Shown piece by piece: positions 34,841 through 45,779 of a stretch of DNA of 64,000 nt; the stretch's first letter is position 1; each line of letters begins with the position of its first letter. This DNA comes from Riptortus pedestris (taxonomy: Eukaryota; Arthropoda; Insecta; Hemiptera; Alydidae): NCBI GenBank assembly GCA_019009955.1, contig CM032229.1, positions 194,588,501 to 194,652,500 of the forward strand, read 5' to 3'. A model generated the notes under the pieces. That model did no database searches. It was not told the DNA's origin and saw nothing but the letters and a program-made list of their open reading frames with translations. A program made the position numbers and the translations under genes.

Positions 34841-35309
34841 ATTCAGCCCCACTTCTATTTATGCTACATAAACATTACTCTTTTATATAAAAAACTTAAT
34901 TATTCGAAGCTTATATACCAAATATTGTTTTCCAGCGACCTTTATTATACGAGATAAATGCAAATAAGCTCAGGTGACCCCCACATTTTAAATTCTTGGT
35001 CTATTAAAATTTGATTGGTTGAGATAAAAATTGTTCTGATTCATTATATATTACAGGACTAGGTATTGTACATAGTTTTCAATAAAATCAATATGTTATA
35101 TTCTGATATGTTTCAGTTATTATTTTTCTTTCCGGTGAGCCGTTGGCAGGTGTGTTTGCTTCCTGCTGACAGTGGAAAGATTTCTCATTACCGTTTGTAT
35201 TTATTCACTTAATATTCTCGGTGGTGTTGTGTTAGCAGTGTGTAGGTTTATCTATTATTAAACTTCCCGAGGGAAATCTGCTTATTATACGCAGCCCCTG
35301 CGTTACAAC

Positions 35310-35630
35310 ATTTTCGTAAAACAAGTTGAAGTGTTTTGTGATGCTAAGTCGATTATTGGGCTTAGACAGATGAGCTATTAAGATTGATTGTGATCTGAAA
35401 TAGAATTGCTGGGAAGTGAAGGAGGAAAGTGTGTCGGAGTCGATCTCACTAATCACCAATATCCTCTGGGAAAATGGGGGGGGGGGTTGGAGGGGGTTAA
35501 TTATATCCCCCCCCCTACCACCCCTACCAACCCTTTCATATTTACACCTTAACATATTTCACACAGAGCAACAAACAATATAGTTTTCTTTTTTATGACT
35601 TTTCTTTTTAAATTCAACCTCCCATAAAGA
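35310..35630. other. Spacer with G-run/C-run inverted segments
   Basis: GGGGGGGGGTTGGAGGGGG and CCCCCCCCTACCACCCCTAC at about 35476-35528 could pair or form G-rich structures. The minus-strand 107-codon frame here overlaps the HINE end and has no recognised domain. Confidence 0.4.
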
Positions 35631-36150
35631 GTCCGTCACGCAGGGGCTGCGTATAATAAGCAGATTTCTCACCACAAAGTATAACACTCTCACAACATAT
35701 ACTTCATACTTATATGAAAAAAATATTCTTGAGCGTGATATTTGTATATTCGTATTTCAGCTTGAAATAAGAAAGATCATGATATATTTCTGACGTGCGA
35801 TGACTGAAATGGAGGGGGGGATTACTGAAGGCTAAAATCTAAAAAGTGCCAATATCTAACATAGAGAAAACACCGGGCATTTATTGAACATTAAATTTTC
35901 AAGAATACGGGCTATTGGCTCTATGGAGTTTTTCGACCCGACTTGTATCAAGGGAGGTATTTGGAATTGTCGATATTCGCCCTCTATACACCCCCTACCA
36001 CAGGTCCCATTTTAGCCTTTAGCGAACTTGATCTTTAGTTTTAGATAAAACGTTTAACTATCGTGTTTGGTAACGATTTAACAAAATTTCGACCACTACA
36101 GCGGGTAAAAGACACTCACACACACACACACGCACACACACATATATATA
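35631..36150 (-). mobile_element. HINE, right end to microsatellite
   Basis: GTCCGTCACGCAGGGGCTGC, then AAGCAGATTTCTCACC. Core words are GGAGGGGGGATTACTGAAGG, TTTTTCGACCCGACTTGTAT and TTTAACTATCGTGTTTGGTA. A CA/TA tract at 36115-36152 is joined directly to the Helitron at 36153, and no matching left third was found on the other side. Confidence 0.7.
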
Positions 36151-36152
36151 TA

Positions 36153-37057
36153 CTAGCTAAGGTACCCGGCTTCGCTCGGAAATTAATTTGAGGTTTAATA
36201 ATGATGGTATACCCGTTGTTGCTGTAGATTTGTTAACAATAAAATTATTTGTTATGTAAGGCTTCAGTGTCCACAATATTTGTATATTTCCCGTCTCCTG
36301 TGCATTTAGTTTTTTTTTTTATATATAATTCATAATCATAGAAAGTATTCTATCCGCCAATCTAAGAATTAAACTTCCATTCCCTTGATATGGTACAAAG
36401 ACCAACAGTGACTGAAAAACGAATAGAAAATGAAATATCGCCTATTTTTATTTTATTCTGCTCTTATAATCCCCCCCCTCCCGTTATAACCTAAAAAAAT
36501 TAATATAGCTTATAATCGTTTAAGAATTAATGCTAATTCACATGCCGAGTTTAGTTAAGTACCGTTCAATCGTTAGTGCCAAATACAATTGTCGGCTACC
36601 GTTTTAGTTTTCAGTGTACATCTCGTTTATACTTGGTATACGACAAAAGTGAATATAACAAAGGTTACTCTAAATAACAAAATTAACAACTTTTGTCCTG
36701 TACATATTTGCCGAAAAACCAATAGAAAACGAGGTATCACTATTTTTAATTTCAGGCCTCCCTTACAACCCCACTCCTGCTCCTCCCTAGAAATGTTGGT
36801 ATCGTTTATTATCATGAAGGAGTTAGTGCTAACACACATACCGAGTTTTGTTAAGTTCCGTTCAATTGTTAGAGCTCAATAAAACTGTCGGCTCCCACTT
36901 TGCTTTTTAGCAGATTTCCCTTAAGGGAAATCAGCTATTGTGGTTGTACTCATGACGGAATTTTCGACATATTTCATCAAATGTCCATCGATCCTACCTA
37001 GTAGATGACGAAAATGAGGTCCGTCCAAAACTGTATATATATATATATATATATATA

Positions 37058-37127
<70 letters not shown>

Positions 37128-38887
37128 ACCACTCTAGCGGTCGCAATTATTGTTTAATCCTTACCAAACTTCATATTTAATCGTTTTATGTAAAAATAAA
37201 GATCAAGTTTGTTAACGGCTGAAATCGGACCGGTGGGAGGGGAGATTTAGATGGTTTGAATGTAGGTTTTCGAAAATTCGAAATATCTCCGTTACTATAA
37301 GTCGGATCGAAAAATGATATATAATCAATCATATTGTAAATTATATTTACTATAAATATTGTTATATACATTTATTCTCTATCTTGAATATTAACCGAGA
37401 TATTTGCATTTGTATTGTGTGTGTGGTCGGCGGAACCCCGCCATGTTCCGGACTCTCCGCCGAGAGCTCTGGTGGCCGTTTCCAGAACTATTCGTCCCTC
37501 GTGAATAGGTTTAGAGATCCCTTCCTACTACAGCTGTTATTAGGCGGATTTCTCTATTGTAAAACTTCACGTGGGAAATCTGCTTAGTTTACGCAGCCCC
37601 TGCGTGACGGACTTTTAGTGTATATTTCGTTTATATTTTGTTATAAAACAAACGTGAATATGACGAACGTTTCTTTAAATAACAAAATAGAAATATATGG
37701 AAGAGATCGTAGCCCTCCCAGCAAAATAAGTAATACTTTAAATCATATCAAGTTTAAACGGGTATTGTCTTTTTTCATATGACATTACCATTAACGTCTA
37801 ATTGTTATGATGGTACATATTTGTTTCAATAACATTAAATTATCGGAAATAAGATAATATATTATTAGAACCAAAGAGTTTGATCCCTATCACTCCATGT
37901 GCCAATTCAGCATGTCATTGTTTAAATAATACATTTTACAAATTAAATAACGGAAATGGTCTTATAGTTTACATTTCTACTGGAAATAAATAACAATGTT
38001 ATTTTCTAGGAAAAATAAATTAATGAGAAGGAGGCGATGGAGATATATAACCTCACTAATGCGAATCATATTTAGAGTTACCATATGTGACTATAACATA
38101 AAATCATTTGTCATAATATGTATTCATTAAAAACGCTTAATTAAGCACTAATAAAATGAATGACTCCCGCTATAGTTTTAGCGTATATCCCGTGTTTACT
38201 TCATTTTGTGAATGCCACAAATGTTACTCTAAATATCGAAGTAAACAACTTTTGTTATGTCCATGTTTGCCAAGTATCTAATAAGGAACGAAATATCACA
38301 AATTTTCATTTCAGGCCTCCCTTATAACCCCCACTCTCGTTTGGAACTAAAATTTTTATTATAGCTTATAATCATGGAAGAATTAATGCTAATTTACATA
38401 CCGAGTTTTATTTAGTTCGGTAGTCTTTTGTTAAGTTCAGTTCAATCGTTAGTGCCAAAACATATTGTTGACTCCCGCTATAATTTTTAGCGTATTTACA
38501 CTTTTTTACGCATTTACACTTCAGTATACGACGAAAGTGTATATAACAAAAGTTAGTCTAAATAACAAAATACACAACTATTGTTATGTGCATAATTGCC
38601 GAAAAACCAATAGGAAACGAAATATCGCTATTTTTAATTTAAGGCCTCCCTTATAACCCCCACTCCTGTTCGTCTCAGAGAATATTAATAGGGCTAAATA
38701 CTAATTTGGCCTAGTAGTAATATACGTACCAAGTTTCATAAAATTCGGTTCAGATTTTTGAATGCGTGAAAAGGTAACAAACAAACAGACACGAAAGAAA
38801 TAAAATGCAGTTATGGTGTCTATGACATGTGAAATGAAAAGTTATCGTGAAATTTCGAGAAAAAATCAATGTACAGACAGAGGTCAG

Positions 38888-38893
<6 letters not shown>
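36153..38893 (-). mobile_element. Helitron-like element, family 1, with nested HINE
   Basis: The right end in reverse is CTAGCTAAGGTACCCGGCTT, CGCTCGG, the complement of a GC-rich hairpin plus CTAG. The left end in reverse is ACAGACAGAGGTCAGAATTA at about 38870-38890, matching the start of the copies at 53897 and 54857. Internally, a module of roughly 250 bp recurs (CCGAAAAACCAATAG, GGCCTCCCTTATAACCCCCA, CATACCGAGTTTT). HINE 36909-37612 is inserted in it. No Rep/helicase frame was seen. Confidence 0.65.
36909..37612 (+). mobile_element. HINE, near-complete copy nested in a Helitron
   Basis: AGCAGATTTCCCTTAAGGG to GTGGGAAATCTGCTTAGTTT, ACGCAGCCCCTGCGT, GACGGAC. A long (TA)n tract lies at about 37035-37124. 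The host sequence reads CACTTTGC before and TTTTAGTGTATATTTCG after. Related uninterrupted modules at about 38164-38187 and 38468-38497 show CCCGCTATA...TTTTAGCGTAT, so the insertion point is inside a T-run. Confidence 0.85.
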
Positions 38894-38934
<41 letters not shown>

Positions 38935-39300
38935 CACTCAGTTTGTAAATATACTTTTCTATAACTGTTGTTTATTAAAAGATTTCCCTATTATGAATGT
39001 AAACCGAGATTTTCGATATTTGTTTTTCATTTTCGGCTTCAAGTAACCACCCCCCAACTTCTGTCTTGGCAGTTTTACAATAAGGACATATATCGTGATG
39101 TGTGCTGTTCCAAACTTGTTTTGACCAGATCTATTCTAGATAAGGAACATTCAAATACCTCTTGTGATATCGTCAAGGGTTAATATTTTATCGACAGCCC
39201 ATTTCTACTGATAGGATTTATGTTTGGAAATAGAGTATACATTATGAGATGAGATGAGGTGGGGAATGTGCTTAGTTTACCGAGCCCAGGACTTTATTTC
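38894..39300. other. TA tract and degenerate HINE-like core
   Basis: (TA)n lies at 38891-38932. Positions 38985-39060 read TATGAATGTAAACCGAGATT, TTCGGCTTCAAGTAACCACC, resembling the HINE core at low identity. The remainder is unassigned. Confidence 0.4.
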
Positions 39301-39424
39301 TAGAGCTGGGAGGTTCAGTTCCATGAAAACCCCATTAATTAAAGAGGAGATAGCGAGGAGAGAGAGAGAAGACGGATGAAGAGGAGGGAGATAGATACCT
39401 CGGCCCTTGTTGTATAATACAACA

Positions 39425-39940
39425 GTTTCATGTGTTAAACATCAGCTGTAGCCAATCAGACATAGAGCCTTCCCTCGGCCTGTAACTGCTTAGAATTAGA
39501 TACGAGTCACTAGTCCATTCATCGAGCTGCTAGTACATTCATCGAGCTGCTAGTACATTCATCGAGCCTTAATCAATCAGCATCTCATTCCGCTGCAGGG
39601 TCCAACACTCATCAGGTGGCAAGGCTAACTGTCACCCATTCTAACAGCTGTCACACTTATCGCTAATCAGCTGTAGCCAATAAGACATAGAGCCTTCCCT
39701 CGGCCTGTAACTGCTTAGAATTAGATACGAGTCACTAGTCCATTCATCGAGCTGCTAGTACATTCATCGAGCTGCTAGTACATTCATCGAGCTGCTAGTA
39801 CATTCATCGAGCTGCTAGTACATTCATCGAGCCTTAATCAATCAGCATCTCATTCCGCTGCACGGTCCAACACTCATCAGGTGGCAAGGCTAACTGTCAC
39901 CCATTCTAACAGCTGTCACACTTATCGAGAATCAGCTGTT
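39425..39940. repeat. Tandem duplication with nested 20-bp repeats
   Basis: AATCAGCTGTAGCCAAT (39445 and 39663), CAGACATAGAGCCTTCCCTC-type sequence, CTCGGCCTGTAACTGCTTAG and the trailing GGTGGCAAGGCTAACTGTCA occur twice. Inside each copy, GCTGCTAGTACATTCATCGA is tandemly repeated: two full units in the first copy and four in the second. Both copies are otherwise near identical. Confidence 0.85.
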
Positions 39941-40354
39941 GCCTTGTAATAGCGATGTTGAGCAAATTTTCACAAATACCAATCAATACTAGCCAGGAGA
40001 TGATGGCAGTGAGCAATGCCAAATGTTACCCATAGTCCGCGGCGTCTGCTCAGAAAACCCTAATCATCTACAGCTGTTGGCTACATTCTTCATGTTAAAT
40101 ATCCTAATGCTACTGTTGGTCGGGGCCAGACTATTCCAGGCTCTGTACCTGTATTGTCAGACTTGCACAACTATTGGATGATGTGTGCAAACCATGTTTA
40201 AAGTCTGTAATAAAGGGACTGTGATGATTGTTGGTAGTTCCTCAACGACATCAATATTCTGTCGAGACTATGATTTCCAGGAGTGAAACTTATTAAAGAT
40301 CTGACCGAATCTATTATAGAATATTCTTTGATTAAATATAATTTTATTTTATTT
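39941..40354. other. Unassigned mixed-composition spacer
   Basis: It is less AT-rich than its surroundings and has no significant open frame or repeat partner. Confidence 0.4.
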
Positions 40355-40630
40355 ATTTATTTAGGTGTGTCGCAATTTAAACGATTCACACATTTTCTTG
40401 TTATATTACTAAAATATTAAAGGTAAAGCCACCTTATAAAAACCAATAAAAAAGGTAAAAAAATCTACAGAGGTAGGTAAAAATACGGTTATTTATTTTT
40501 TTTCCAGTGGATATTATTGCAGTCTATTTATTATTATTATATTATTTAATGTTATATCTGGATGTAAATGTTTTTATCTTCGAGGTGTTTCATGAGTTTT
40601 GTAATGTATGGGCTGTCGTCGTTGTTTTAA
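40355..40630 (-). repeat. Dispersed repeat, copy 2 of an inverted pair
   Basis: This is the reverse complement of the family at 801-1112: GTGTGTCGCAATTT, GGTAAAGCCACCTTATAAAA, ACCAATAAAAAAGG, ATTATTGCAGTCTATTTATT, CGAGGTGTTTCATGAGT and GTATGGGCTGTCGTCG. Confidence 0.6.
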
Positions 40631-40691
40631 GAACTTAATGTATGAAGGATTTGTTTGTTCACAAAATGAATACTATCAAAATGTTCAAAAA

Positions 40692-41119
40692 GTCCGTCAG
40701 GCAGGGGCTGCGTAAACTGAGCAGATTTCCCACGTGAAGTTATACAATAGAGAAATCTGCATACGAGAGCCGAACAGTTACGGTAAAAGGCCGAACTAGT
40801 TTTGGGCGGGAAACTCAGTATTCCGTTACGGCCCAAATTTATTTGATAAAAATGCAAATATCTCGGTTAATATTCAAGATAGAGAAGAAATGTATAGAAC
40901 AATAATTATAGTAAATTTAATTTACAATAAGATTGGCTCTATACAATGTTTAGATCCGACGTTTGGTAACTGAGATATTTCGAATTTTCGAAAATCCCCC
41001 CTCTCCCACTGGTCCGATTTCAACCATTAACTAACTTGATCTGTCTTTTAGCATAAAACGTTTAAATATCGAGTTTGGTAACGATCAAACAAAAATTGCG
41101 ACCGCTAGAGCGTTAACAG

Positions 41120-41183
<64 letters not shown>

Positions 41184-41231
41184 TTTATGAGTACGACCTC
41201 AATAGCTGATTTCCACTAAGGAGAATCTGCT
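40692..41231 (-). mobile_element. HINE, near-complete short copy
   Basis: GTCCGTCAGGCAGGGGCTGC, GAGCAGATTTCCCACG. Core: AAATGCAAATATCTCGGTTA, TTTAGATCCGACGTTTGGTA, CCACTGGTCCGATTTCAACC. (TA)n lies at 41127-41178, then TATGAGTACGACCTCAATAG and GAGAATCTGCT. The segment between the TA tract and the left block is shortened compared with other copies. Confidence 0.8.
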
Positions 41232-41844
41232 AATATTAAGTAAAACTTCGGAACTTGAGTCAGATCAGATGACTAGAGGTTAACTCTCACCTATTTTACC
41301 AGATGTCAGTCTTATCGGATTATAAATGTAATCGGTTGGCACAATAGGTCTTTGAGATCTTTAGCCGTCACTGGCAGAGACTCATGGGAATCGTAATATG
41401 CAGTGACTCGACGTAGAACTCCCGTTACCCAAAGACTTGGAATGAGTTTTGTCCAGTAGACCGACGGGGCCTTTGTATCCAGGAGGTCTGGGGCCAGTTA
41501 ATGCAGTCAGCCTGCCTGTGAACGGGATCTAAGGCAGTCATAATCGATAGCCATCCCCAGGGACTGTCAGACATATGTACTCTTTAAACATTCAGTGACC
41601 CACAAGCACTGCAACACTAGTCCGCTCTGGGTGCCAACTCCTGAACTAATAATCCCCCTTGGCGAGGGTTCAACCCCAACCTATTCTTACCTTCAGCTTA
41701 ATGAGGGGTGTGGTGATAGTAAAAATAGTCCTGTCTATCTGCCTTTCTATCTACAGCATTTTGGATATAAGAACATCAAATCTTATGTTGATAACGTCAT
41801 CAAACCACGTAATTTCATGTACCTCACACAGCAAATGTCCAATG
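41232..41844. other. Unassigned mixed-composition spacer
   Basis: It is notably less AT-rich. Two overlapping plus-strand frames (41595-41876 and 41659-41865) show no recognised domain and run into a HINE core. It may be part of an unrecognised retroelement, but I see no supporting motif. Confidence 0.35.
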
Positions 41845-42155
41845 AAAATATTATTTGGTATTTAAGCTCCAAATAAACTGGTTCATTATATAACAACTTA
41901 TTGTGAATATAGCATGAGTTGGAGTGGGTGCCTACCAATAAGCCCGAAAACAAGATATGCAAATATTTCGGTTTTTATTTAAGAAAAAAATGTGAATAAA
42001 AATATACATCGTAAATTTTAATCAAAATTGGTTCTATGCACGTTTTCGAACTGTATAATTTAATCCATTCACGAACTTGGTCTTTAGCTTTACATTAGAC
42101 GTTTAAATATCTAATTTGGTAACGATCAAAGAAAAATGATGTCCGCTAGAGGGTT

Positions 42156-42195
<40 letters not shown>
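41845..42195 (-). mobile_element. HINE core fragment ending in a TA tract
   Basis: TTGGTATTTAAGCTCCAAAT, TATAACAACTTATTGTGAAT, CACGAACTTGGTCTTTAGC, TAATTTGGTAACGATCAAAG and CCGCTAGAGGGTTAACA run to (TA)n at 42159-42194. The left third expected after the tract is missing. Confidence 0.6.
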
Positions 42196-42197
<2 letters not shown>

Positions 42198-42404
42198 ATT
42201 TAGTTATTTATATATACATAACATATATATAAATAACTTAATGTATTTATCCTTAGGGAATAGACTTAATAGTTGTTCTAGGCCAACCGTAGCAACCGAT
42301 GGAAGTATTCCAATAGCAATGTACTATTCTGGACCAAATGGCCTTGTATTTCCCATGAAGTTTTAGCTATATTAACTTTTGGAGAAGTGCATAGAAAATA
42401 TATA

Positions 42405-43527
42405 CGTCATGGTCATAGAAATTGCATCACCTATAATTGTTATCTTTTTAATCCTAAATGTCTATACAATCTGTTGGAATGAATTTGTTTACCTACTAGT
42501 ATTAGAGAGAGATGTTATCAGTGACTCATAGCTCAGTTGTGCCCAAGTAATCCAACATTAAGCACGTTATTTCCTATCATTATGTCCAATAGACTGAATT
42601 TCAAACAAATGTCTTATGAGCAGAAAGTTAAAATAGTGGCAGTTGCTGAAGCTGGAATGTCTTCTCGTGAGATAGCAAAGAGGGTGAGGTGCAACCAATC
42701 CACTGTGGTCAGAATAATAAAAAAAATCTTTCCCATGGATCTACCGAGCGAAAGAAAGGGACTGGAAGGAAAAGGAAGACGGATGAGCGTTTAGATCGCA
42801 TGATGATGAGATTATCTCTAGAAAATCGCTTCAAAACTGCTAAGGAAGTATCTATAGATCTAGCAGATAGCAATTTAGCAGAAGTAAGTCGAGAAACAGT
42901 CGGCTGACGATTAAGAGAAAAAGGCAAGAAAACTAGCAAAAAAACCATTTCTTAACAAAAAAAAAATGAAACAATCTCGGCTAAATTAAGCAATAAAATT
43001 TAAAACTTGGACATCTGATGGCTGGAGGAAAGTGATGTTTTCAGATGAGAGTAAGTCCAACACCTTCAGTTCTGATGGTTCTCCCTACGTTCGACGTCGG
43101 CCAAATGAAAGATTTGAAGAATCTTGTACATTAAAAACAGTGAAACATCCAGCAAGTGTGATGGTCTGGGGATGTTTTTCCTACTTTGGAATTGGCAAAA
43201 TGAACTTCATAGAAGGTCCGGTTAATGCAGAAAAATATAAGAAAATATTGGAAGAGAGTTTGATTCCCTCAATGAATTCTCATCTTACTTATCTTATTTT
43301 TCTAAATAAATTCATATGATTATGTAAAAAAAACTTTTTTTTTCTTAAATTACTCATTAAGACTAAAGATTTCATTTATAATTTTATGAATATTATAAAT
43401 TTCTTATTTGGGTTTTAATCATTTTTTATGGCTAATAGCATACTATTTTATCAAAAGTCAAGAACAATATTGGTTCAAGGAGATCATTCATTATTTTTAA
43501 GTGATGCAATTTCTATGACCACGACTG
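42405..43527 (+). mobile_element. Tc1/mariner-type transposon, internally deleted
   Basis: The inverted ends are CGTCATGGTCATAGAAATTG (start) and its near complement CAATTTCTATGACCACGACT (end), with further TIR bases GCATCAC inside. TA flanks both sides (42403-42404 and 43528-43529), the expected Tc1 target duplication. The length, 1123 bp, is shorter than a typical full element because the 3' half of the transposase is missing. Confidence 0.85.
42582..43319 (+). pseudogene. Tc1-type transposase, broken and truncated
   Basis: The start is the ATG at 42582, followed by an N-terminal helix-turn-helix region with the words MSYEQKVKIVAVAEAGMSSR and EIAKRVRCNQSTVVRIIKK. The frame shifts at the A-run near 42718-42727 into the frame carrying TERKKGTGRKRKTDERLDRM, RLSLENRFKTAKEV and NLAEVSRETVG. 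A TGA follows at about 42905 and another in-frame stop near 42988. The catalytic domain resumes with TSDGWRKVMFSDESK (first Asp of DDE), VRRRPNERFEESC and HPASVMVWGCFSYFGIGKM, but ends after ILEESLIPSM. The segments with the second and third catalytic acids are absent. By family knowledge it cannot transpose itself. Confidence 0.85.
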
Positions 43528-43531
43528 TATA

Positions 43532-43571
<40 letters not shown>

Positions 43572-44930
43572 TCGTTGTTGTGATGCATTATGATGGCAAG
43601 TTGTAGCGGGAATCCTCTTGCCACCATTTCTCTGGATTAGGCTCGAGGTGTTAGCTTACTCCATTCTTCACTCCATTCTTATCACATCTCATAAATTATG
43701 ACGAAAAGCATGGCAGAGAATAAGGCAGAGGATTTCAGCCACTATGTTTACTTCAATTTATTTGTTTTTAACCACTAACCCCCCTCCCCCTTCATTCCTT
43801 CTCTTCTCTTATTGTATTTAATACTTTATTTAATTAAAATGTGAAAATTATTTGAACAAACACTTTTAGTATTATGAAGATATTGTAATCAGATTAGTTA
43901 ATATAATTTAATGTATCTCATGATTGAGATCCTAAATGGGCGGTTGGCCGCACTGAGCCTAGGGAGGTGTGAAGATACTTCCTTTGTTCTATCAGTTCTG
44001 CCGACCTCATATTGGTCTATGTTTACATGTCACTTGATGCTTATACTTTTAGGAATGTAGTGTTATTATCAGGACATTGAATTTGTTTAACTATCATAAA
44101 TAAATAATTTAAAACGATGAAGAAAGGTATAGACAATAAATAGTTATTAATGGAAACTGGCTCATACCAGAAATCGATTTGCTATTCGCCCTTTGCGATT
44201 TCTAGTTTTTAATTATACATGTAAATTGCAGGTTCGTAATTCTTATCGTTACCTTGTAAAGCTTATCCGAAAACAAATGATTCCCATTCGGTTGGGAAAG
44301 AATTTATTTCGTAGATTGAATCATTCAAGAAAAGAGGAAGATGAACAAAATTGCACTATTTATCTGACGAAAAATGAATGACCTATATTCACGAAAACCT
44401 TTATAATACACGTAAGATTGATATAAATTGTATAATTACATTAACAACTTATGTAATCGTTATCATGTACAGTACATTGAAAAATATCCATTTTAATTAA
44501 CCGTTTCATGAAAAAAGAGAGAAGGAAAAGAAGTCGTGTTAGTTCGATGATGATATGGTAGAATGCGCGTTAGACGTCTTTACAAAACTAACGGTTCTAA
44601 ACCGATAATTGAAATAACTCAAAACCTTAAACTACAATAATCCAAATACATAAGAATAAAATAAGAAAAGAAAATAATTTCGTCATTCAATGAGATTAAA
44701 GAAAATTTGGTTAGTAAATAACAGTGTCTGAATGTGCAAAACCTCTCCCAGCTGCAAGCACCTTTATTTAGATGACATACTTAAACTCTAAAGACATACA
44801 TTAGGTAAACATATTAATATTTCATTACATTTCCAATAATCTCGCCCTTCGACCGGAGACCGAGGTGGCGCTGAAAGGATATACTGATTGTGCTATTGTG
44901 TTACCATTTTATAGATGTATGTGTTGTTAA
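43528..44930. other. TA tract and unassigned sequence
   Basis: (TA)n lies at 43531-43568. The rest includes a 62-codon plus frame at 44193-44381 (basic, RYLVKLIRKQMIPIRLGKN) with no family I recognise. No promoter, RNA gene or repeat partner was noticed. Confidence 0.35.
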
Positions 44931-44979
44931 ACTTCACGATGGAAATCTGCTTAGTTTACGCAGCCCCTGCCTGACGGAC
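44931..44979 (+). mobile_element. HINE right-terminus fragment
   Basis: CTTCACGATGGAAATCTGC, TTAGTTTACGCAGCCCCTGC, CTGACGGAC. It is preceded by only a short stretch of possible HINE sequence. Confidence 0.65.
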
Positions 44980-45504
44980 GTTTCTAATATTATGTCAATT
45001 AAATTCTTTACAAATTATTCAATTTTATTTATGGTTATATAATACATTCGTTAAAGAAATAGGTCCAATTCTAAGAATACACAGTATAAAATTCACCAAT
45101 TTAAATGATTATTCTTCTTATTCTGGAGCCAATAGTTTTATAGGTTTTTCGTATAAAAGTCCAATAAAGATCATTTTTAACAGGCAAACTTTAATCATGC
45201 TGCCCAATAATAAATCAAGTTTGCAGGGAAAAATGTTTTTTATTTGTGATCCTTTCCATGAAACTATCAAGAAAATATAAAATAAATAATGATTTATTGG
45301 CAATCTTAATGCAACTTTAAATATTACAATTTTTTTTACAAGTCTAAAACACAAATTTATTATTTGTTGACATACAAATTATTTAAAGGATAACCATCTT
45401 TATAAATGGTAATAAACTGCCTTGCCCCAGCTTATAGAGAGAATGTACCCCTCAGCAGCAGCAATTATTGTCGACCTGTATTTTTGACAACAAATTTAGT
45501 AGTT
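44980..45504. other. AT-rich spacer, no recognised gene
   Basis: The 78-codon minus frame at 45118-45354 is AT-biased and has no recognised domain. Confidence 0.4.
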
Positions 45505-45751
45505 TTATTTAACAATTGAACATTTTTGAAAGTATTCTTCTTGAGTATAAAAATATCCGTCATTCATGAAGTTCTTTAGTTTATTTTCAAAGAAAGGGAA
45601 TCTCCTAATAGATTTGATGCATTCGGACAGAGCGTTTTAGAGAGACGCTCAGGGGGCAGAGAGAGGGCAGAGTTTTACTCTTGAAAATGATACGATTTTC
45701 TCGAAATATTTATGTTTGAGGTTGGGGAATCGAAGCATATTCTTGTATCTT
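45505..45751 (-). pseudogene. Non-LTR retrotransposon C-terminal tail, copy 1
   Basis: Read on the minus strand, successive frames give RYKNMLRFPN, KHKYFEKIVSF, then LSECIKSIRRFPFFENKLKN and a stop at 45505-45507. The order (basic RYxxNxLRxP, then KSxxxxxVKLxxxLPxxIK, then FKxxLK) is the usual end of reverse-transcriptase proteins of jockey/CR1/RTE-like non-LTR elements. The purine insertion around 45630-45670 (GAGAGACGCTCAGGGGGCAG) breaks the frame. A related copy on the same strand lies at 60912-61163. The clade cannot be fixed from this tail. Confidence 0.5.
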
Positions 45752-45779
45752 GTTTAATATTCTTGTAAATTTTTTTTAA

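Larger units (their letters stand above)
33898..35309 (+). mobile_element. HINE with composite microsatellite and insertions
   Basis: The left end at 33898 is AGCAGATATCCTTAACGG, then TATTGAGGTTGTACTCATGA. TA/TG tracts lie at 34021-34066 and TA at 34268-34315. The right half, from about 34848, includes GACCTTTATTATACGAGATA and ACCGTTTGTATTTATT and ends GAGGGAAATCTGCTTATTAT, ACGCAGCCCCTGCGT. A hairpin element (34101-34271) and a Helitron-like element (34361-34840) occupy the microsatellite region. Confidence 0.7.

Noticed and set aside
42159..42366. 76-codon frame after the TA tract at 42136
   Set aside because: It starts with a Tyr/Ile run from the microsatellite and has no recognised domain before the Tc1 element.
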